Source: Paracoccaceae bacterium
GTDB taxonomy: Bacteria; Pseudomonadota; Alphaproteobacteria; Rhodobacterales; Rhodobacteraceae
Assembly (NCBI GenBank): GCA_016936395.1
Contig: JAFGXY010000069.1
Span: forward strand, 1-59,106
Length of the DNA: 59,106 bases
Reading direction: 5' to 3'
Shown piece by piece: positions 43,355-50,790 of the stretch. A program made the translations under genes and the position numbers. Under the pieces are notes generated by a model. It was not told the origin of the DNA, searched no databases, and worked only from the letters and a program-made list of their open reading frames with translations. Within the stretch, counting starts at the first letter, position 1. The number at the start of each line of letters is the position of its first letter.

Positions 43355-43891
43355 ATGATCGACAAGAACAAGCTTTTGGGTGCGTCGCTGGTGGCTTTGG
43401 CGATTGCCCTGACCGGCAGCGTGGCCTTTGCCGACCGTGGTGATCGTATGGGTGATCGTATGGGCATGGGCGGGCCGATGGCAGCTTTTGACTTTGCCGC
43501 TGTCGATGCCGACAAGGATGGCAAGATCACTCAGGCCGAGATCGACGCCTATCGCAGCGCACAGACCAAGGCGCTGGACGTGGATGGCGACGGGTTGATG
43601 AGCGCCGAAGAACTGGTCGCGATGCAGATGAAGGGCCTGCAGGCCCGGGTCGAACAGCGCGTCAAGGCGATGCTCGAGCGCATGGACGACGACAAGGACG
43701 GCAAATTGTCGGCGGCCGAAATGGCCCGGCGTCCGATGCCGGCGATGATGTTTGACCGGCTTGACACCGACAATGACGGCGCGCTGAGCGAGGCCGAAAT
43801 CGCGGCAGCCAAAGAGCGGATGGCCGATGTCATGAAAGAGCGCGGCGAACGCGGTGATCGTGGCGGGATGCGCGGTCACGGCCGCAACTGA
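43355..43891 (+). CDS. Exported four-EF-hand calcium-binding protein
   Basis: This 178-aa protein has a signal peptide (residues 1-26, cleavage after AFA) and four EF-hand loops: DADKDGKITQAE (51-62), DVDGDGLMSAEE (75-86), DDDKDGKLSAAE (111-122) and DTDNDGALSEAE (137-148), all with acidic ligands at positions 1, 3, 5 and 12. The C-terminus is Arg/Gly-rich. It is presumably a periplasmic Ca2+ binder or sensor. AAGGGAA precedes the ATG. The 242-bp gap upstream (43113-43354) holds no convincing gene. It precedes an ECF sigma gene, separated by a terminator-like hairpin. Confidence 0.9.
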   Translation: MIDKNKLLGASLVALAIALTGSVAFADRGDRMGDRMGMGGPMAAFDFAAVDADKDGKITQAEIDAYRSAQTKALDVDGDGLMSAEELVAMQMKGLQARVEQRVKAMLERMDDDKDGKLSAAEMARRPMPAMMFDRLDTDNDGALSEAEIAAAKERMADVMKERGERGDRGGMRGHGRN

Positions 43892-43909
43892 CCTGACCCG
43901 ATGATGATG

Positions 43910-43936
43910 GGGCCGCGCCACGCGGTGCGGCCCTTT
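43910..43936 (+). terminator. Hairpin terminator after the EF-hand gene
   Basis: GGGCCGC (43910-43916) pairs with GCGGCCC (43927-43933) around a 10-nt loop, followed by TTT. It lies 19 bp after the EF-hand stop codon and upstream of the sigma-factor gene. Confidence 0.5.
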
Positions 43937-43977
43937 CGGTGCAGCCGGAAAGTCGATAAGCCAGACGCAGGATGGAT

Positions 43978-44568
43978 ATGCCCCGCGACATGTTAGCTCC
44001 GCTTTCGGATGAGGCGCTTTTGGTGCTTTACGCCAATGGCGACCCCGCGGCGGCGCGGGCGTTGACCTTGCGCTTGGCCCCGCGCGCCATGGCCCATGCC
44101 GCCCGCATGCTGGGTGACCGGGCCGAGGCCGAGGATGTGGCGCAAGAGGCCCTATTGCGGCTGTGGCGGATCGCGCCCGACTGGCGGCAGGGTGAGGCGC
44201 AGGTTTCCACCTGGCTTTACCGGGTGGTGGGCAATCTGGCGACCGACCGTTTGCGGGCGCGCAAACGTCGCCGGGCCGACGCGCTGGACGATGCGCCCGA
44301 ACCCGCCGATGATGCGCCGGGCGTGGTGGCGGCAATGATCGAGGCCGATCGGATGGCCGCGCTGCAAACCGCGTTGACTGCGCTGCCCGACCGGCAGCGA
44401 CAGGCGGTGGTGCTGCGCCATATCGAAGGGCTGGCCAACCCCGAAATCGCCCGGATCATGGAGATCGGGGTTGAGGCGGTGGAAAGCCTGACGGCACGCG
44501 GCAAACGCGCCTTGGCCGCCCTTCTGGCTGGCAGGCGGGCGGATTTGGGATATGAGGATGCGGAGTAG
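43978..44568 (+). CDS. ECF-type RNA polymerase sigma factor
   Basis: This 196-aa protein has sigma region 2 (about residues 22-90, AEAEDVAQEALLRLWRIAPD and STWLYRVVGNLATDRLRARK) and region 4 (about 120-180, LTALPDRQRQAVVLRHIEG and MEIGVEAVESLTARGK). The ATG at 43978 is preceded by AGGA at suitable distance; the ATG two codons upstream is also possible. The small membrane protein and the periplasmic metal-sensor-like protein encoded next are the likely regulators that hold it inactive (a cnrYXH-like layout), although their identity as anti-sigma is inferred. Confidence 0.9.
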   Translation: MPRDMLAPLSDEALLVLYANGDPAAARALTLRLAPRAMAHAARMLGDRAEAEDVAQEALLRLWRIAPDWRQGEAQVSTWLYRVVGNLATDRLRARKRRRADALDDAPEPADDAPGVVAAMIEADRMAALQTALTALPDRQRQAVVLRHIEGLANPEIARIMEIGVEAVESLTARGKRALAALLAGRRADLGYEDAE

Positions 44569-44572
44569 AAAA

Positions 44573-44929
44573 ATGACACTGCACGATGATACGCTTGAAG
44601 ACCTGTTCCGCGCCGCCCGGGCCACCCCGCCGGTGGCCGACAGCGCGTTTCTGGCCCGCGTGCTGGGTGATGCTTTGGCGGCGCAACCGGCGGCACCGCA
44701 GGTCCGGCCTGCGCCCCAGCGCGGCCTGTGGACCCGGATCGCGGCGGCCTTGGGGGGCGCGGTGGCGGTGGCCGGGCTTGGAACCGCTGCAATGGCGGGG
44801 TTGGTGATCGGCTATGTCCAACCCGAACCGATGCTGACGCTGGCCGGATCCTTCGGCATGCAAAGCGCCCAAAGCCTTGACCTGTTTCCAGGGGTTGACG
44901 GGCTGTTGACCGAGGATCTGATGCAATGA
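44573..44929 (+). CDS. Small single-pass membrane protein next to the ECF sigma factor, possible anti-sigma
   Basis: This 118-aa protein has a soluble N-terminal part (about 1-50, DTLEDLFRAARATPPVADSAF), one membrane segment (about residues 58-80) and a short C-terminal tail outside the membrane. No zinc-binding anti-sigma motif (HxxxCxxC) is visible. Size, topology and position, 4 nt after the sigma gene and overlapping the next gene by 4 nt, fit a small anti-sigma factor, but this is inferred. Confidence 0.7.
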   Translation: MTLHDDTLEDLFRAARATPPVADSAFLARVLGDALAAQPAAPQVRPAPQRGLWTRIAAALGGAVAVAGLGTAAMAGLVIGYVQPEPMLTLAGSFGMQSAQSLDLFPGVDGLLTEDLMQ

Positions 44930-45456
44930 CCGACCTTCCCCCCCCCCTGTCAACCCCGGCACCGAAATCTGGCAAGGGTCTGAAAATCCTGCTGGCGGTG
45001 TCGCTGGCGCTGAACCTTGCGGTTGTCGGCCTTGTGGCGGGTGCCATGTTGCGCGGCCATGATGCCGACAGGTCAAGATCCGTCGCGGTGCGCGACTTCA
45101 GTTTCGGCCCGTTCACCGAGGCGCTGACCCGCGACCAGCGCCGGGCGATGCTGCGCGATTTTGCCAGCAAGGGCCCGGGTCTGCGCGATCTGCGGGCGCA
45201 GGTGGGACGCGATTTTGATGCGGTCCTCGCCAGCCTTCGGGCATCGCCGTTTGACCCGGTGGCGTTCCAGACGGCGGTAGCGCGACAGGGCGAAGCCATC
45301 GCCGCGCGCAGCGATGCCGCGCGGGCTGCCATGGTGTCGCTGATTGTCGGCATGTCCGACCCGGAACGGGCCGAGTTTGCCGCGCGGCTGGAAAGGGCCC
45401 TGACCCGCAAGGGTGGCAAGGACAAGGACGAGGACGAGGAGGAGCGTCGCCGCTGA
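44926..45456 (+). CDS. Periplasmic heavy-metal-sensor-like protein (CnrX/ZraP-type)
   Basis: This 176-aa protein has an N-terminal membrane anchor (about residues 20-42) and a helical periplasmic domain with the family pattern LTRDQRRAMLRDFASKGPGL, LRASPFDPVAFQTAVARQ and VSLIVGMSDPERAEFAARLE. It ends in a charged tail rich in Lys/Asp/Glu/Arg. Such proteins bind metals (Zn, Ni, Co) in CnrX or act as Cpx/Zra-type chaperone-sensors. It is translationally coupled to the small membrane protein before it, forming a sigma/anti-sigma/sensor set. Confidence 0.8.
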   Translation: MTDLPPPLSTPAPKSGKGLKILLAVSLALNLAVVGLVAGAMLRGHDADRSRSVAVRDFSFGPFTEALTRDQRRAMLRDFASKGPGLRDLRAQVGRDFDAVLASLRASPFDPVAFQTAVARQGEAIAARSDAARAAMVSLIVGMSDPERAEFAARLERALTRKGGKDKDEDEEERRR

Positions 45457-45477
45457 GCCTGCGTCGCCGCTGAGCCT
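45444..45477 (+). repeat. 17-bp tandem duplication over the stop codon of the metal-sensor-like gene
   Basis: GCGTCGCCGCTGAGCCT occurs twice in direct tandem (45444-45460 and 45461-45477). The first copy contains the last codons and TGA of the preceding gene; the second repeats them out of use. Confidence 0.9.
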
Positions 45478-45514
45478 GCGCTGCCCCCGGTGCAACGCCG
45501 GGTGCTGATGGTCG

Positions 45515-46912
45515 TCAGGCCGCGCTGCAACTCAGCGTGATCTGATTGCGGCCAGCCTGTTTTGACAGCAACAGTGCCCGGTCGGCGCGATCTATCACCT
45601 CGCCCATCAGGTCAGCCCCCGCCTGACGCCGATGCGGCGGCAGATCGTCAGACAGCGCCAGACCGATCGAGACGGTGATCTGCAACGCCTCGCCCCCCGG
45701 CAGCACGATCGGACGTTCCCGGATCTGCTGGCACAGCCGGCCCCCGATGGCCTGTGCGTCGGCAAGGCTGGTGGCGGGCAGGGCGATCAGGAACTCTTCG
45801 CCACCGATGCGCGCCAGCAGATCATCCCCGCGCAGGTTGGCCGCAAGTCTTTGGCTGACCTCGCGCAGGACATGGTCGCCCGCGGCATGGCCGAAACGGT
45901 CCTTGACCTATTTGAGGCGGTCGATGTCGGCGATCATCACCGCCAGCCCGACCTTGCCGGCACAGGCCTGATCGGCGATCGCCGAAAGCCGGGCCGTGGC
46001 GTAGCGCCGGTTATACAGCCCGGTCAGCGGGTCCACCATCGCCAGACGCAAGCCATCTTGCAGCTGTTCACGCCGCAGATCTGCCCGCCGTTTGCGGCGC
46101 ATCACGCTGCGCAGGCGCATGGCGACCTCGGCCACGGGCATATCAGCCGAAACAAGCGCATTGGCCCCCATGTCATAGGCCATCAACGCCTCGGGCGGCA
46201 GGCGGAGGCCGGTCATCAGGCAAATCCCGGCATGGCGGGTGGCGGTGCGGCTGCGCAGGTCCGACACTTGCCGCAACGCCCGGTCAAGTTGCGCGCCGGT
46301 CGCGTCAATCACGTAGACATCGGCCCCCAGACGGCCCGGCGCAACCTCGCTCAGCGTATCCGACTGACCCAGCACGACCATGCGGTCACGGATCAGCGCC
46401 GCCAGATCGCGCCGCAACTTAAGCGCCATGTCCGGCCGGTCTGTCACCAAGGCCAGCACGCCCGGGTGTGCAAATTCTGCACCCGGCTCGGCAAGGCCGA
46501 ACATCAAGGGATCATGGCCTTCGGTCAGATCGGCCAAATCCTGACGGCTGCGCAGCAGATTGCGCACCCGGGCCATCAGCACATCGTCATCATAGGGTTT
46601 GACAAAGACATCATCCGCCCCGGCCGCAAAGGCGGACAGCCGGTCTTCCAGCAGGGTCGAGGACGACACCACGACCACCGGAATATCGCGCGTGGCAGGG
46701 TCTTCGCGCAGATGCCGGATGACCTCGACCCCCGGCAGATCGGGCAACATCAGGTCCAGCAAGATCAGGTCCGGTTGTTCGCTGCGGGCGATGCGCAGGC
46801 AATCCATCCCGCTGGCGGCCATCAGCGGACGATAACAGGCGGCACCAAGTTTGACCTTGAACACAATCCGGTTTGTCGCCACGTCGTCTACAATGAGTAT
46901 CTTGCCATCCAT
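45515..46912 (-). pseudogene. pleD: PleD-type diguanylate cyclase interrupted by an in-frame TAG
   Basis: The reading frame encodes a REC domain (about residues 1-115, with phosphorylation Asp in DLILLDLMLPD), a second degenerate REC-like domain (about 150-275) and a GGDEF domain with an intact GGEEF signature. It makes cyclic di-GMP in PleD of Caulobacter. A single amber codon at 45908-45910 falls inside the GGDEF domain, between the metal-site stretch MIADIDRLK and VKDRFGHAAGDH; the sequence on both sides is in frame and well conserved, with no other damage. Product as encoded would stop after 334 residues and lack the active site. The start codon ATG at MDGKILIVDDV is used. Mutation from a CAG or GAG codon by one change is the simplest reading. 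Confidence 0.85.
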
Positions 46913-47049
46913 GACGGATACCCTGCCCAAGGTCACCTGTTCTGTGATCCTATCTTTTGGTTAAGAAATCCTTGCCAGAGAAGTAAGGGATTCCGTTCCA
47001 TTCTTGTAAAACTGTCGCTAACCTGGCGAAAATCATTGGGGATAACAGA

Positions 47050-47330
47050 ATGTATCGGCAGGAGTCCGCTGAAATGCTGGCGTTGCAGGCGCTGGGCTGG
47101 CTGGTGGGCAACGAAGATTTGCTGCCGGTGTTTCTGGGGTCCACCGGGCTAGCGCCATCCGAGCTTGCCGAACGCGCGGCGGATGCTGATTTTCTGGGGT
47201 CGGTTCTGGACTTCATCTTGATGGATGATGCCTGGGTCATCGGCTTTTGCGACTCGGTCGGGCTGCGCTATGAGGCACCGATGCAGGCCCGCGCCGCCTT
47301 GCCGGGGGGGCGGTTGAACATTGGACGTGA
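47050..47330 (+). CDS. DUF3572-family protein, 3' end frameshifted at a G7 run
   Basis: The first 86 codons match the DUF3572 pattern: ALQALGWLVGNEDLLPVFLG and FILMDDAWVIGFCDSVGL. In the sequence as given the frame runs on into the following HAD phosphatase, giving a 330-aa fusion. Just before the junction is a run of seven G (47304-47310). If it had eight G, the frame would end GGAVEHWT and stop at TGA 47328-47330, which is the kind of short tail expected of this family. So a 1-nt deletion, or a sequencing error, is likely. Function of DUF3572 is unknown. Confidence 0.7.
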
Positions 47331-47349
47331 CGCAAAAGGACCACAGCGC

Positions 47350-48042
47350 ATGATTGACGGGGTCATCTTCGACAAGGACGGCACGCTGTTCGATTTTCGC
47401 CGCAGTTGGGGCGCGTGGGCGACAGGCTTTCTGCGCCAGATTGCCCGGGACAAGGATCATGCCGCTGCCCTCGGTCAGGCCATCGGCTTCGATCTGGCGA
47501 CGGGGGAGTTTGCGCCCGACAGCCCGGTGATCGCGGCCACGGCGGCCGATATTGCGGCCGCGCTGGCGCCCTTGCTGCCGGGGCAAAGTCTGGCCGGCGT
47601 CGAAGACCGGATCAACGCCGCCGCAACCCTGGCCGTGATGGTGCCCGCCGTGCCCTTACGCCCATTGTTGGACGGCCTGCGCGCCGGTGGCCTGCGGCTG
47701 GGGCTGGCCACCAATGATACCGAAGCGCCCGCCCGTGCGCATCTGGCAGCGCATGATCTGACCGATCTGTTCGATTTCGTCGCAGGCCACGATTCCGGCC
47801 ATGGTGCCAAGCCCGGCCCCGGAATGTGTCTGGCCTTTGCCCGCGCCACGGGCCTGTCGCCGGGGCGGGTGGTGATGGTGGGCGACAGCTTGCATGACCT
47901 GCACGCCGGGCGCGCGGCGGGGATGATCTGCGTGGCGGTGCTGACCGGGGTGGCCCCGGCGGCGGTGCTTGGCCCGCATGCCGATGCGGTCTTGCCCGAT
48001 ATCGGCGCGCTGCCCGGCTGGCTTGCGGCGCGCGCGGGCTGA
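47350..48042 (+). CDS. HAD-superfamily phosphatase (phosphoglycolate-phosphatase-like)
   Basis: This 230-aa cytoplasmic hydrolase has motif I FDKDGTLFDF (residues 7-16, nucleophile D8), motif II in LATNDTEAP, motif III Lys in GAKPGPGM, and motif IV MVGDSLHDLHAG. A helical cap lies between motifs I and II. The ATG is chosen because AAAAGGA lies 9 nt upstream and the family starts here. In the present sequence the upstream DUF3572 frame runs into it without a stop, so a fusion product is also possible. Likely substrate is a small phosphate ester; unknown. Confidence 0.85.
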   Translation: MIDGVIFDKDGTLFDFRRSWGAWATGFLRQIARDKDHAAALGQAIGFDLATGEFAPDSPVIAATAADIAAALAPLLPGQSLAGVEDRINAAATLAVMVPAVPLRPLLDGLRAGGLRLGLATNDTEAPARAHLAAHDLTDLFDFVAGHDSGHGAKPGPGMCLAFARATGLSPGRVVMVGDSLHDLHAGRAAGMICVAVLTGVAPAAVLGPHADAVLPDIGALPGWLAARAG

Positions 48043-48142
48043 AAACGACGCCGTCACGTCGCCCGCATGGTGCCAAGTGCTGCCTGCTTTCGTCCATCCT
48101 GCGTCAAGTCGCCCGCGATGGCGACCGTCAGGGGGATGCGTG

Positions 48143-49699
48143 ATGACGGACGACCAAACCCGCAAGCGCCGCGCCGGGGGCCGCGCAGGCAACAAGGCGC
48201 GGGCAGGTTCGGCGGTGATCGACCAGATGCCGTGGCGTATTCCGGTCAACCCCGACCGACCGACCGAACCCTTGGACGCCGAAGGCGTGCAGCGCATCCA
48301 CCGGGGCGCGATGAAGATCCTGTCCGACATCGGGATCGAGTTTCTGAACCCCGAAGCGGTCGAGATCCTGCGCCGCGCAGGTTGCATCGTGACCGGCACC
48401 AACGTCCGCATGGACGAAGCCTTTGTGATGGAGATGCTGGGCCATGCGCCCGAGACATTCACCATCACCCCGCGTAACCCTGCGCGAGAGGTGATCATGG
48501 GCGGCAAGCACATGCTGTTTGTCAATGTCAGCTCACCGCCCAACGCCTGGGATCTGGAGCGCGGCAAACGCTCGGGCGATTTCGAGACGTTCAAGGAATT
48601 CATGAAGCTGACGCAGTATTTCAACTGCATCCACATCGCGGGCGGCTATCCGGTCGAGCGAATCGACATTCACGCGTCCGTCCGGCATCTGGATTGCCTG
48701 TATGAAAAGCTGACGCTGACCGACAAGGTGGTGCACGCCTATTCGCTGGGGGCGGAACGGGTGGAAGACGTGATGGAAATGGTCCGCATCGCGGGCGGGT
48801 TGTCCCATGCCGAGTTCGACGCAAAGCCCCGGATGTATACCAACATCAACTCGGTCAGCCCCTTGAAGCATGATTTTCCCATGCTGGATGGCGCGATGCG
48901 TCTTGCCCGGCGCGGCCAGCCGGTGGTGGTGACGCCGTTCACGCTGGCAGGCGCGATGGCCCCGCTCACCATGGCGGGGGCGGTGGCGCTGTCCTTGGCC
49001 GAGGCACTGGCGGCCATCGCCTTATTGCAATACATCAACCCCGGCTGCCCGGTGGCGATTGGTACCTTCACGTCGAATGTGGACATGAAATCGGGCGCGC
49101 CCGCCTTTGGCACGCCGGAATACATGCGCGCGACGCAGATGACCGGGCAGTTGGTGCGCTTCTACAAGTTGCCCTTGCGGTCGTCTGGCGTGTGCGCCGC
49201 CAATGTGCCGGACGGGCAGGCGATGTGGGAAACCTCGAACAGCCTCTGGGCGGCGGTGCAATCGCGCAGCAACATGGTCTATCACGCGGCCGGGTGGCTG
49301 GAAGGCGGGCGGATCGCCAGCCCCGAAAAGTTCGTGATGGATTGCGAAGTGTTGCAAATGATCCAGCGGTATTTCGAGGAAGCCACCTTTGCCACCGCCG
49401 AGGAAGACATCGCCCTGGACGCCATCCGCGAGGTCGGGCCATCGGGGCACTACTTCGGGTGCCAGCATACGCAAGACCGCTATCAGACCGCCTTCTACGT
49501 GCCCTTTGTCAGCGATTGGCGGAATTATGAGGCGTGGCAGCAGGATGGCGCACTCTGGACGCCCGAACGCGCACACCGGATTTACCAGCAAATCCTGGCC
49601 GAGTTCGAGGCCCCCGCCGTGGATCACACCGCGCGCGAAGATCTCAGCCGCTTTGTCGCGCGGCGCAAGCAAGACGGTGGCGCACCGACCGATTTCTGA
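48143..49699 (+). CDS. MttB-superfamily (trimethylamine methyltransferase-like) protein
   Basis: This 518-aa protein belongs to the MttB family (COG5598): LSDIGIEFLNPEAVEILRRAG, PLKHDFPMLDGAMRLARRGQ, LLQYINPGCPVAIGTF, and near the C-terminus GHYFGCQHTQDRYQTAF. Methanogen MttB has pyrrolysine in the barrel; here no TAG codon interrupts the frame, so it is a non-pyrrolysine homologue, a group known to demethylate glycine betaine, carnitine or similar quaternary amines with a corrinoid protein. No corrinoid protein gene is adjacent. Start ATG at MTDDQTRKRR has GGGGGA upstream. The methylated-amine pathway starts about 3.6 kb downstream. Confidence 0.88.
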   Translation: MTDDQTRKRRAGGRAGNKARAGSAVIDQMPWRIPVNPDRPTEPLDAEGVQRIHRGAMKILSDIGIEFLNPEAVEILRRAGCIVTGTNVRMDEAFVMEMLGHAPETFTITPRNPAREVIMGGKHMLFVNVSSPPNAWDLERGKRSGDFETFKEFMKLTQYFNCIHIAGGYPVERIDIHASVRHLDCLYEKLTLTDKVVHAYSLGAERVEDVMEMVRIAGGLSHAEFDAKPRMYTNINSVSPLKHDFPMLDGAMRLARRGQPVVVTPFTLAGAMAPLTMAGAVALSLAEALAAIALLQYINPGCPVAIGTFTSNVDMKSGAPAFGTPEYMRATQMTGQLVRFYKLPLRSSGVCAANVPDGQAMWETSNSLWAAVQSRSNMVYHAAGWLEGGRIASPEKFVMDCEVLQMIQRYFEEATFATAEEDIALDAIREVGPSGHYFGCQHTQDRYQTAFYVPFVSDWRNYEAWQQDGALWTPERAHRIYQQILAEFEAPAVDHTAREDLSRFVARRKQDGGAPTDF

Positions 49700-49735
49700 C
49701 ACCGCACCACCGGCGCAAAACCCGCAACCGCGTGG

Positions 49736-50617
49736 TCAGGCAGAAATGAAGCTGACGCCGGGCATGGCACGGATCGCGGCGACATCGGCCTGATAGTTGG
49801 CGCTCAGGGTCTCGACCGTGGCTTCGGTCCAGCCGGGCATCGCCAACTCCATCTCGACGCGGTCGCCAAGGGCAAACTTGTCCAGAAACGCCGACACGAT
49901 CCGCCGGCGTTGCAGCACTGTTTGCGGCGGGTGACCATCCAGATAGCTGTTCATCCGCGCCATGCCTTCGGGCGACATGATCGAGGCAAGCAGCTCGTCC
50001 GCGCCCAGCAATGTGGTGCCCTCGGCATGGCCTGACACGGCTTGCAGCACCTCGGGCCAGATCAACGGCGTGTCTTCGTCGCACCAGACGGTGAACGGCA
50101 CGCCGGGGTTCTGCTCCAGCACGTCTTCGATCACATCCGACCAACGCAGCGCCAGCAGATCGGTGCCGTCAATGAATTGCGCATAGCTGCGGTTGCGTTG
50201 CTTGGCAAACAGATCGGGCAGAAACGTCGCGGGGTTGCGCAGCGCCAGATGGAACTCGGCCTCGATCTCGGGGAAAATCTGCCGGAAGGCGCGCACCCGT
50301 TCAGCCGCGGCAGGGTAAAGCCGGTCCTTCAGCACCCATTGCGGAAATGACAGAAAGTTGTCCCACGACAGGATCAGCCGGTCGGCCCGGTCTTCCTCCA
50401 TGATCTGTTCCAGCACCAGCGCCTGCGTGTCGCGGCTGGCAGCCTGGCCCTTCAGGGTAATGGCCGTGTCACGCAGCAACGCCCGGTAGCGCGCCGGTCC
50501 CGGCACCACGATGCCTTGCTGGCCCAGCACATCGCGGTTGCGCAACAGGCAGCGCAGCAAGCGTTCTTCATCGGTGCAATGGGCGCCAAGGTGGTAGACG
50601 ATCCGCATGCTGCTCAT
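49736..50617 (-). CDS. Conserved protein of unknown function, possibly sulfotransferase-like
   Basis: This 293-aa protein begins MRIVYHLGAHCTDEERLLRCL after a three-residue lead, and contains RADRLILSWDNFLSFP and FHLALRNPATFLPDLFAKQ. The strand-loop-helix opening followed by an LRNP-type segment recalls sulfotransferase-like P-loop folds, but the phosphosulfate-binding motifs are not clear. No signal peptide or membrane segment is evident. It stands alone, convergent with the MttB gene and divergent from the ABC permease gene. ATG at 50617 or 50608 are both possible. Confidence 0.7.
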   Translation of the reverse strand: MSSMRIVYHLGAHCTDEERLLRCLLRNRDVLGQQGIVVPGPARYRALLRDTAITLKGQAASRDTQALVLEQIMEEDRADRLILSWDNFLSFPQWVLKDRLYPAAAERVRAFRQIFPEIEAEFHLALRNPATFLPDLFAKQRNRSYAQFIDGTDLLALRWSDVIEDVLEQNPGVPFTVWCDEDTPLIWPEVLQAVSGHAEGTTLLGADELLASIMSPEGMARMNSYLDGHPPQTVLQRRRIVSAFLDKFALGDRVEMELAMPGWTEATVETLSANYQADVAAIRAMPGVSFISA

Positions 50618-50790
50618 AAACCTGTCCCGGCTCTTGTTGCGTCCAGTATAGGCGGTTTCGGGGCCAAGGGAACCGGCCTGCGCAAGAATGCGGCCGGGCA
50701 GGGCCCTTGCGCCGCGCTTGCACAGGCATGCTGGCAAGATGCCCCCCCCGCATCTGGACAGAACCGGACACGCGGTGTAAGTCTGAGGCT

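Noticed and set aside
45908..45910. Pyrrolysine or selenocysteine insertion at the amber codon in the diguanylate cyclase
   Set aside because: The position in the GGDEF domain is a variable one next to the metal-site Asp, and no pyrrolysine genes are seen; a plain nonsense change is simpler.
48143..49699. Pyrrolysine-containing MttB
   Set aside because: The frame has no internal TAG; it is a non-pyrrolysine homologue.
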